Source: Alteromonadaceae bacterium
GTDB lineage: Bacteria > Pseudomonadota > Gammaproteobacteria > Enterobacterales > Alteromonadaceae
DNA length: 64,000 nucleotides
Assembly: GCA_013216015.1 (NCBI GenBank)
Contig: JABSOI010000014.1
Coordinates: 62,001-126,000, forward strand
Reading direction: 5' to 3'
Every line of letters starts with the position of its first letter. Within the stretch, counting starts at the first letter, position 1. The position numbers and the translations under genes were made by a program. Shown piece by piece: positions 52,407 to 59,623 of this stretch. The notes beneath the pieces were generated by a model that did not search any database, was not told the DNA's origin, and saw only the letters and a program-made list of their open reading frames with translations.

Positions 52407-52675
52407 ATACCAACTGCATTGGCTATGTATCTGTTAAGTGTTGCTATAATAATTGTAGGATGGGTTAGCCAACGGCGTAACCCATCATTTTGTAGGACGC
52501 TACTATCTAATAATATTAATGAAAGCTGTTGTTTTGATGGGTTACGCCTTCGGCTAACCCATCCTACGCGTTGAAATCTTGAGGCGACAGATAAATGAAT
52601 AGAACACAACTGGTTACGGACGTAGCAACATTTAACCAGTACATAGCCAATTGCATTAAATATTGCAGTTGGTAT
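52407..52675. mobile_element. MITE-like element D (269 bp) containing a second palindromic repeat
   Basis: Perfect 12-base ends ATACCAACTGCA (52407-52418 and inverted at 52664-52675). A further inverted pair TTGGCTATGTA... matches around 52419-52436 and 52633-52650; the right side has a 13-base extra segment. A different long palindrome sits inside (52455-52567). There is no coding capacity. It fills most of the 424-base gap between the aminopeptidase and the small lipoprotein, whose ribosome binding site starts just past its right end. Confidence 0.83.
52455..52567. repeat. Nested GTAGGATGGGTTAGC palindrome inside element D
   Basis: 33-base arms at 52455-52487 and 52535-52567 are inverted copies matching at 31 of 33 positions (GTAGGATGGGTTAGCC...CGTAACCCATCA). 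This type of sequence is a widespread extragenic palindrome in proteobacteria (general knowledge). Here it appears inserted within another inverted-repeat element. Confidence 0.85.
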
Positions 52676-52693
52676 TAAAGGGAAAACATAAAA

Positions 52694-53032
52694 ATGACAA
52701 CACGTATTTTGACTTTCTTATTGATGGGAATGTTATTAGGGTGTACTGCTCACAGTGGAAAAAACCCTTCAACACAATGGGATTTCGATCACAACATTGT
52801 GTTTGAACAGAAGTTGATAAAGCCTGATTTCTATTATCTGAAAGTACATTCAACCAATAAAACTCATTTTTCAACATTGGCAACTTTTTTAATCCGGCGT
52901 TCGCTGCAACTCTGTAAAAGTTATGGTTTTAAAATTGAAGTGTTACAAGGTGTCGAAGGGTTTAATGATAGTGAAGCTCTACCAAACCTGATCATGGGAT
53001 CGTTGGCGGCGAATATTGAATGTAAGCTATAA
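52694..53032 (+). CDS. Small predicted lipoprotein, unknown function
   Basis: 112 residues. The signal peptide MTTRILTFLLMGMLLGC ends in a lipobox (LLGC, Cys17). The mature part is mixed polar with two further cysteines (LQLCKSYG and IECKL) and no motif I recognise. AGGGA is well placed upstream and overlaps the flank of element D, so that element may provide or disturb its leader. It resembles small gammaproteobacterial proteins of unknown role. Confidence 0.75.
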   Translation: MTTRILTFLLMGMLLGCTAHSGKNPSTQWDFDHNIVFEQKLIKPDFYYLKVHSTNKTHFSTLATFLIRRSLQLCKSYGFKIEVLQGVEGFNDSEALPNLIMGSLAANIECKL

Positions 53033-53185
53033 AAGATTGATTAAATGAGAAGAAGCAAAAAAAGTATAAGTTACATGATAAAATAATTATCCAAAGTTTA
53101 AAATTTCCGATAGTATCTAACTATTATTTAGTGCTTTTAATCTAAATATTATTAATACCTATCATACCCCCTTATTGGAGATCTC

Positions 53186-54433
53186 ATGAGTTTAATTACC
53201 GACATTGCAAAAAGTGCAGCTGATGCTGCTAAAACATTAGCACTTCTAGATACAGCAACAAAAAATAATGTGTTAACTGCAATGGCTAAAGCGCTACGAG
53301 AAAATGTTGATCCCATACTTCAAGCCAATGAAAAAGATTTAGCACATGCCAAAATTGCTCAATTATCTGAGGCAATGGTTGATCGTTTAACTTTAAATGC
53401 TGAACGTATTAATGCGATGTCAGCAGGTATAGAAACCTTAGTCGATTTAGCTGATCCTGTCGGGGAAATAAGAGATTTAGGGCAAAGGCCCAATGGGATC
53501 AAAATTAGTAAAATGCGTATTCCTTTAGGTGTGGTTTGCATGATTTTCGAAGCAAGACCTAATGTTACAGCAGATGCCGGCGCTTTGTGTTTTAAATCAG
53601 GTAATGGTGTAATTTTAAGAGGTGGTAAAGAAGCATTACAAAGCAGTTTGGCAATTGCTGATGTTTTGCATCAGGTACTGAGAGCGTTTAATTTACCTAC
53701 TGCATTGATCAGTGTTGTACCTGATCCCGATAGAGCTTTATTGATGGAACTTATGCAGCAACGTGGCCTGATTGATCTTATTATTCCCCGTGGCGGTGAA
53801 GGTCTGATTAACTTTGTGACCGATAATAGTAAAATCCCGGTTATTCAGCATTTTAAAGGGGTTTGTCATCTATATGTTGATAAAGAAGCTAATGTTGAAA
53901 AAGCACTTAATTTATTGATTAATGGAAAAACTCAACGTACAGGCGTATGTAATGCTTTGGAAGCTTTGGTCGTTCATCAGGATATTGCTGAGGAATTTTT
54001 ACCAAAAGCTGCTCAGGCGCTACAAAGTCGAAATGTGAAGATAAATGCTTGCCAACAATCCAGTCAGTATTTTGAAAATCCAACGGTACTGAAAGACGAT
54101 GAGTTTGGAGAAGAGTATTTATGTCTTGAAATCGCTGTTCGTGTGGTTAAAGACTTAACGCAGGCATTTGAACATATTGATAAATTTGGAAGTAACCATA
54201 CCGAAGTTATTTGTACTGAAAACCAGGAGACAGCGACTAAGTTTCAACAAGTAGTAGATGCATCAGTGGTGATGGTAAATGCTTCTTCTCGTTTTTCTGA
54301 TGGTTGTGAATTAGGTCTTGGCGCTGAAATTGGCATTGCAACAACTAAGCTGCACGCCTACGGACCTATGGGACTAGAATCTTTAACGACTGAAAAATAT
54401 TTAGTTAGTGGTGATGGTCAGGTGAGAGCCTAG
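53186..54433 (+). CDS. proA: Glutamate-5-semialdehyde dehydrogenase (gamma-glutamyl phosphate reductase)
   Basis: NADPH-dependent second step of proline synthesis. 415 residues, the usual length. Core motifs are EARPNVTADAGALCFKSGNG, LIIPRGGEGLINFV, the catalytic cysteine in QRTGVCNALE, and LGLGAEIGIATTKLHAYGPMGL near the C-terminus. proB is not adjacent, unlike in E. coli where proB-proA form an operon. A GGAGAT ribosome binding site precedes the ATG. Confidence 0.96.
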   Translation: MSLITDIAKSAADAAKTLALLDTATKNNVLTAMAKALRENVDPILQANEKDLAHAKIAQLSEAMVDRLTLNAERINAMSAGIETLVDLADPVGEIRDLGQRPNGIKISKMRIPLGVVCMIFEARPNVTADAGALCFKSGNGVILRGGKEALQSSLAIADVLHQVLRAFNLPTALISVVPDPDRALLMELMQQRGLIDLIIPRGGEGLINFVTDNSKIPVIQHFKGVCHLYVDKEANVEKALNLLINGKTQRTGVCNALEALVVHQDIAEEFLPKAAQALQSRNVKINACQQSSQYFENPTVLKDDEFGEEYLCLEIAVRVVKDLTQAFEHIDKFGSNHTEVICTENQETATKFQQVVDASVVMVNASSRFSDGCELGLGAEIGIATTKLHAYGPMGLESLTTEKYLVSGDGQVRA

Positions 54434-54757
54434 TTTTTACAAGTTAAATAGTTTGTAGTCAGCACTAAAAAACGATTTTCGGATGAATTTTTCTTGGCGA
54501 TATTGGTTTTATTTGTTATGAAATGTTTGTTGAATATCGCTTCTGTTGCATAAGTCTACAAGCTTATAATCTACAACCTCATCATTTACAGCGAGTATTC
54601 ACAATATTTATATCAATTATAAATATTGTAGGCGTTTGATCAGTTCTATTTTTCTCTATTTTCACCTATAATTCATACTAGAAATATTCTTAGTTTAAGA
54701 TGCCTGATTTTAGATGAGCTAAATAAACAGGCATCACTTATCATAGAGGTAAAAATC
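54434..54757. promoter_or_regulatory. proA-acnB intergenic region with a leader hairpin
   Basis: 324 AT-rich bases. The only structure I can support is a perfect 8-base inverted repeat GATGCCTG (54699-54706) / CAGGCATC (54728-54735). It ends about 10 bases before the acnB ribosome binding site and could affect acnB translation. No gene is seen. Confidence 0.45.
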
Positions 54758-57355
54758 GTGCTTCAAGATTATCAAAAACACGTAGAAGAACGTGCGGCGC
54801 AAGGCTTAGTGCCAAAGCCATTAGACGCAGCACAAGTTACTCAATTAGTTAAATTAATTAAAAACCCACCTGCTGGCGAAGAAGCCTTGTTACTATCGTT
54901 ATTAGCTGATCGTATTCCTCCTGGTGTGGATGATGCTGCTTATGTTAAAGCGGGTTTTTTAGCTGCTATCACTAAAGGTGAAACAACATCTCCGATATTA
55001 GACGCTGCCCGTGCTACCGAATTGCTTGGTACTATGCTAGGTGGTTACAATATTCAACCTATGATTGATTTGTTGGATGATGCCGACAATGCTGAAATTG
55101 CGGTTAAGGGGTTATCAAAAACATTATTAATGTTTGATTCTTTCCACGATGTACAGGAAAAAGCAGAAGCGGGCAATGTTCACGCTAAAGCAGTGATGCA
55201 ATCATGGGCTGACGCTGATTGGTTTTTGAATAAACCTGCTGTTGCAAAAAAAATCACAGTTAAAGTATTTAAAGTAACGGGTGAAACCAATACCGATGAT
55301 TTATCTCCGGCACCTGACGCATGGTCTCGTCCTGATATTCCATTACACGCAAAATCTATGCTTAAAATTGGTCGTGAAGGTATTAACCCTGATAAAGAGG
55401 GTAATGTTGGACCAATCGTTCAAATTAAAGAAATGCAAAAAGATGGCATTCAGCTGGCTTATGTTGGTGATGTTGTTGGTACAGGGTCGTCACGTAAGTC
55501 GGCTACTAACTCTGTTTTATGGTTTATGGGCGATGATATTCCTCATGTGCCAAATAAACGTGGTGGTGGTGTTTGTCTAGGCAGTAAAATTGCTCCTATC
55601 TTCTTCAATACCATGGAAGATTCAGGTGCATTACCCATTGAACTAGACGTGCAAAACATGAACATGGGCGATGTTATTGATATTTTTCCATACGAAGGTG
55701 TTGTTAAGCGTTCGGGTACTGATGAAGTAATCACAACATTTAAGTTAAGCTCTAATGTTTTACTTGATGAAGTACGTGCCGGTGGCCGTATTCCTTTAAT
55801 CATTGGTCGTGGTTTAACCGGTCGTGCCCGTGAAGTTTTAGGTTTAGAACATTCAGATGTTTTCCAAACACCTTTAGATATTGCTGATACGGGTAAAGGT
55901 TATACTCTGGCACAAAAAATGGTCGGTAAAGCATGTGGTGTGGCGGGTATTCGTCCTGGTCAATACTGTGAACCTAAAATGACTACAGTCGGTTCGCAAG
56001 ATACTACCGGCCCTATGACACGTGATGAATTGAAAGATTTGGCTTGTTTAGGTTTCTCTGCTGATTTAACAATGCAGTCTTTCTGTCATACATCAGCTTA
56101 TCCTAAACCAGTTGATGTGCAAACTCATCACACATTACCCGATTTTATTATGAATCGTGGCGGTGTTTCGCTTCGCCCAGGTGATGGTGTTATTCATTCT
56201 TGGTTAAATCGTATGTTGTTACCAGATACTGTTGGTACTGGCGGTGATTCCCATACACGTTTTCCATTAGGTATTTCTTTCCCTGCGGGTTCTGGTTTAG
56301 TTGCCTTTGCCGCTGCAACCGGTGTTATGCCACTTGATATGCCTGAATCTGTATTGGTTCGCTTTAAAGGTGAAATGCAAAAAGGTATTACTTTGCGTGA
56401 CTTAGTACATGCAATTCCTTATTACGGCATTAAACAAGGTTTATTGACGGTTGAGAAAGCAGGTAAAATAAATGAATTTTCTGGTCGTATATTAGAAATT
56501 GAAGGTTTAGACAACTTAACGGTTGAGCAAGCTTTTGAATTGTCTGATGCTTCAGCTGAGCGTTCTTCGGCAGGTTGTTCAATCAAAATGTCTGAAGAGT
56601 CTGTAGCGGAGTACTTAAGCTCTAATGTTGTAATGTTAAAGTGGATGATCAGCGAAGGGTATGGTGATGTTCGTACTATTACGCGTCGCATCAAAGCAAT
56701 GGAAGAATGGCTGGCGAATCCATCATTAATGAAGGCAGACAGTGATGCTGAATATGCTTATATTATTGAAATTGATTTAAATGAAATTAAAGAGCCAATT
56801 GTTTGTTGTCCGAACGATCCTGATGATGCGAAATTATTGTCAGAAGTTGCAGGTACAAAAATTGATGAAGTTTTCATTGGTTCCTGTATGACTAACATTG
56901 GTCATTTCCGCGCAGCAGGTAAATTGCTTGAAGAGTATGGTGGCGTATTATCAACTCGTATGTGGGTTGCTCCTCCAACGAAAATGGACAGAGATCAATT
57001 AACTGAAGAAGGTTATTACTCGACGTTTGGTAAAGCAGGTGTTCGTATTGAAACACCGGGTTGTTCATTATGTATGGGTAACCAGGCACGTGTTGCTGAT
57101 AAATCGACGGTTATTTCAACTTCTACCCGTAATTTCCCTAACCGTTTAGGTAATGGTGCAAATGTTTATTTAGCGTCTGCTGAATTAACGGCTGTCGGAG
57201 CTATTTTAGGTAAGCTACCATCACCTGCAGAGTACTTTGAATATGCAGGCCGTATTGATGCAACTGCTGCTGATACTTATCGTTACTTGAACTTCGATAA
57301 AATGGAAGAATATACGAAGAAAGCAGACAAAGTTATTTTGCAGGTTGAAGCATAA
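54758..57355 (+). CDS. acnB: Bifunctional aconitate hydratase 2 / 2-methylisocitrate dehydratase
   Basis: 865 residues, the E. coli AcnB length. The N-terminal HEAT-like domain precedes the swivel domain (as in AcnB, not AcnA). The [4Fe-4S] ligands are Cys710 (IGSCMTNIGHF) and Cys769/Cys772 (TPGCSLCMGNQ), the same numbers as in E. coli. It isomerises citrate to isocitrate and serves the methylcitrate cycle. The start is GTG with AGAGGT upstream. An upstream hairpin and the known iron-responsive behaviour of AcnB suggest post-transcriptional control (inference). Confidence 0.98.
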   Translation: MLQDYQKHVEERAAQGLVPKPLDAAQVTQLVKLIKNPPAGEEALLLSLLADRIPPGVDDAAYVKAGFLAAITKGETTSPILDAARATELLGTMLGGYNIQPMIDLLDDADNAEIAVKGLSKTLLMFDSFHDVQEKAEAGNVHAKAVMQSWADADWFLNKPAVAKKITVKVFKVTGETNTDDLSPAPDAWSRPDIPLHAKSMLKIGREGINPDKEGNVGPIVQIKEMQKDGIQLAYVGDVVGTGSSRKSATNSVLWFMGDDIPHVPNKRGGGVCLGSKIAPIFFNTMEDSGALPIELDVQNMNMGDVIDIFPYEGVVKRSGTDEVITTFKLSSNVLLDEVRAGGRIPLIIGRGLTGRAREVLGLEHSDVFQTPLDIADTGKGYTLAQKMVGKACGVAGIRPGQYCEPKMTTVGSQDTTGPMTRDELKDLACLGFSADLTMQSFCHTSAYPKPVDVQTHHTLPDFIMNRGGVSLRPGDGVIHSWLNRMLLPDTVGTGGDSHTRFPLGISFPAGSGLVAFAAATGVMPLDMPESVLVRFKGEMQKGITLRDLVHAIPYYGIKQGLLTVEKAGKINEFSGRILEIEGLDNLTVEQAFELSDASAERSSAGCSIKMSEESVAEYLSSNVVMLKWMISEGYGDVRTITRRIKAMEEWLANPSLMKADSDAEYAYIIEIDLNEIKEPIVCCPNDPDDAKLLSEVAGTKIDEVFIGSCMTNIGHFRAAGKLLEEYGGVLSTRMWVAPPTKMDRDQLTEEGYYSTFGKAGVRIETPGCSLCMGNQARVADKSTVISTSTRNFPNRLGNGANVYLASAELTAVGAILGKLPSPAEYFEYAGRIDATAADTYRYLNFDKMEEYTKKADKVILQVEA

Positions 57356-57421
57356 TTAAGCAAAATAGCTGTCCATAGTTCATAAATAACTAAGAGATAA
57401 GTAAAAATAACTTATTATATT

Positions 57422-57450
57422 AAAACGCCGCAGTATAGCGGCGTTTTTAT
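57422..57450. terminator. Bidirectional terminator between acnB and the Ycf48-like gene
   Basis: AAAACGCCGC / GCGGCGTTTTT with a 6-base loop. It lies about 65 bases after the acnB stop and overlaps the last codons of the convergent minus-strand gene, serving both. Confidence 0.9.
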
Positions 57451-58559
57451 TTTCTGAACGATAAAATTCCAACTTTCCCACTATGCCCGGCACCAAGAAA
57501 CAACATTCCATCACTAGCCATTCCATCACTAGCCAGGGTATAAAAACCTTTATCGTTTTCTTCCGCTGCCAAATTGTTGAGAACTTGCCACGATTTACCG
57601 CCATCATAAGAAATATCATTTGCGTTTTTACCTGTGGCAATACATATTTTGCCCTGGCAACTCATTGCTGTACGTAAGCCGTGTTGACCTGAACTTACTA
57701 ATTTCCATTGATTATTCGTCAGCGTTGCCATATTAGGGTAGGTATTATTACGCTGCTGGTAGTCACCACCGACAACAAAAATTTGCTCTAAATGGTTTAC
57801 TGCAAGTCCATAACCGCCGGCGGTTTGAGTTTTATTATATAAAGGTACGCTGGTTCTTTGCCAGGTTTTACCGTAATCAATACTTGTATAAACAGAAGCA
57901 GAAAATCCACCTGTGGTTAACCATGCTTTGCCCTGTTCCCCTACAATTAAAGTGTTTCCGCTGGCAGCAAAGGCCGCTTCATTTTCTATAATTTGTGGGA
58001 GTTGTTTTTTAGCAATGCGTTGCCAGGTATTACCGCCATCAGTCGTTCTTTTTATAACGTAATAACCGTCAACGGGATCACCCATTAACAAACCGTTATT
58101 TTCATCCCAAAAAGCAATAGAATCGAAGAAACCTTGTTCGTCAGTATTTTGATAAAGTAGTTGCCAGTTATCACCGCCATTAGTGGTTTTATATAAACGT
58201 GATTGTTTTCCACTGCCAACACCCATTACTATGGCAGTGTTATTATTGAATAATTCTATATCGCGAAAATCCGTGGTTTTATTTTCGTTAGTATTTTGAT
58301 TTTCAGTCAATTTTACCGATTTATCTAGCCAAGTTTTCCCTCTGTCTTGACTAACAAAAACTGAATTATTGCTGCCTGTTACCCATAGCGAGTTATTGTT
58401 TACCGCACTGCCTCTTAAAGAAGGTGAATCAGGGAGTTGATGATGTTGCCATTGAGGTAAGTCCACTTTAGTTTTGGCTAGAGTAATTAATGAAAATGAA
58501 ATGCTGAAACTGAGGAGTATAAACTTAAAAGACGTTTTTAAGATGATTTTATTGAACAT
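57447..58559 (-). CDS. Exported Ycf48/BNR-repeat protein
   Basis: 370 residues with a signal peptide (ending SLITLAKT). At least five Asp-box repeats of the S/T-x-D-x-G-x-x-W type are visible (SQDRGKTW, TTNGGDNW, TTDGGNTW, SIDYGKTW, SYDGGKSW), giving a predicted seven-bladed beta-propeller like Ycf48 or sialidase-fold proteins. No sialidase Arg triad or FRIP motif was seen, so hydrolase activity is not claimed. An 18-base repeat (ASDGM twice) occurs near the C-terminus. It is divergent from the AioBA-like genes. A role as an assembly factor for that complex is only a speculation. Confidence 0.85.
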   Translation of the reverse strand: MFNKIILKTSFKFILLSFSISFSLITLAKTKVDLPQWQHHQLPDSPSLRGSAVNNNSLWVTGSNNSVFVSQDRGKTWLDKSVKLTENQNTNENKTTDFRDIELFNNNTAIVMGVGSGKQSRLYKTTNGGDNWQLLYQNTDEQGFFDSIAFWDENNGLLMGDPVDGYYVIKRTTDGGNTWQRIAKKQLPQIIENEAAFAASGNTLIVGEQGKAWLTTGGFSASVYTSIDYGKTWQRTSVPLYNKTQTAGGYGLAVNHLEQIFVVGGDYQQRNNTYPNMATLTNNQWKLVSSGQHGLRTAMSCQGKICIATGKNANDISYDGGKSWQVLNNLAAEENDKGFYTLASDGMASDGMLFLGAGHSGKVGILSFRK

Positions 58560-58570
58560 GTAATTCCCTA

Positions 58571-58615
58571 AAAATTGTTAAAATTGTTAAAATTGTTAAA
58601 ATTGTTAAAATTGTA
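58571..58615. repeat. Short tandem repeat, 9-base unit AAAATTGTT
   Basis: Four exact copies and a fifth with one change, immediately upstream of the Ycf48-like start codon. Copy number could vary by slippage and alter spacing in its promoter or leader. Confidence 0.9.
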
Positions 58616-59065
58616 ATTTTGCAATTAACATCTATATTTTGCAATAGCCATTATGTGTAATACTCGTTTCATCTATTAGTGGAATAAAAATAAATTAGAT
58701 TTAAAAAAACAATTCATAGTTCAAGAAAACCAATGGTTTATATTTTATGTTGCTCCTTTTGTATAAGTCGCCTGATTAATTATTTTCAATACTTAACTCT
58801 CTTAAAATATTACCTCCTATCTTATTTTGTGTGTATATAAAATAAATACATGTTTAAGTTTAGTTAAAAAAATGATGTCTTATGTTTTTATTGTGTTATA
58901 TTCCCGTCCTTTTTTTTGTAACTCGTTACGAGTTTTTATGTTTTTGTAATTTTATGTTAAATAATTATTACAACATTCATTTTAATCTCGTTGTAAAAGA
59001 TTTGATAGGTAGGGAAAACGGGAGCAGAGAATTTTGTCTTTGACCTGCCGTATAAAGGATAAATT
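58616..59065. other. Upstream region of the AioBA-like operon
   Basis: 450 very AT-rich bases between the Ycf48-like gene and the Rieske gene. An AAGGAT ribosome binding site precedes the latter. I see no gene, no clear operator and no aioXSR-type regulator nearby. Confidence 0.5.
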
Positions 59066-59608
59066 ATGGATGAATGTAATTTAGATAAAAATGAACATTT
59101 AAACAATAGCGCGCCATGCGTTTCTAGAAGAAATTTTTTGCTTGCTGGAGCTTCAACTTTCGTTTTATCAACTATGCCTGGAATGGCTCATGCGTTTAAA
59201 TTAATAGTTAAAGAGCATTCTCCCTTGAGAGTTGCTTCTTTAAGTCAATTAACAGAAGGTAATCCTGTTGAATTTATGTTCCCTTTAGACAATCCAATGT
59301 CGAGTTTCACTTTGGTAAAATTAGGCGAACGTGGGGCCGGCGGTGTTGGCAAAGACCAGGACATCGTAGCTTTCAGTAATTTATGTACCCATATGGGTGG
59401 GCCATTGAATGGTAGCTATAAAGCAAAACATAAAGTTCTAGGCCCTTGTCCGCTACACCTTACAACTTTCGATTTAACTCGCCATGGCATGGTAGTGTCA
59501 GGCCATGCTACTCAAACATTACCTCAAGCAAGATTAGAGATAATGGGTGATGACGTTTACATTACAGGTGTAATGGGACTGATTTATGGTCAAGCGGGTT
59601 TAATTTAA
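59066..59608 (+). CDS. Rieske [2Fe-2S] small subunit, AioB/IdrB type
   Basis: 180 residues. A Tat signal (SRRNFLLAGAS, residues 20-30) directs folded export and probably carries the large subunit along. The Rieske ligands are Cys107/His109 (CTHMGG) and Cys128/His131 (CPLHLTTFD), the arsenite oxidase small-subunit type. The two extra cysteines that form a disulfide in classical Rieske proteins are replaced by Gly112 and Leu130, as reported for some AioB proteins. Electrons from the molybdenum subunit would leave by this cluster, or enter if the complex is a reductase. It starts 15 bases before the large-subunit gene ends the gap, so the two form an operon. Confidence 0.9.
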   Translation: MDECNLDKNEHLNNSAPCVSRRNFLLAGASTFVLSTMPGMAHAFKLIVKEHSPLRVASLSQLTEGNPVEFMFPLDNPMSSFTLVKLGERGAGGVGKDQDIVAFSNLCTHMGGPLNGSYKAKHKVLGPCPLHLTTFDLTRHGMVVSGHATQTLPQARLEIMGDDVYITGVMGLIYGQAGLI

Positions 59609-59623
59609 AAAGGTATTTCAATT

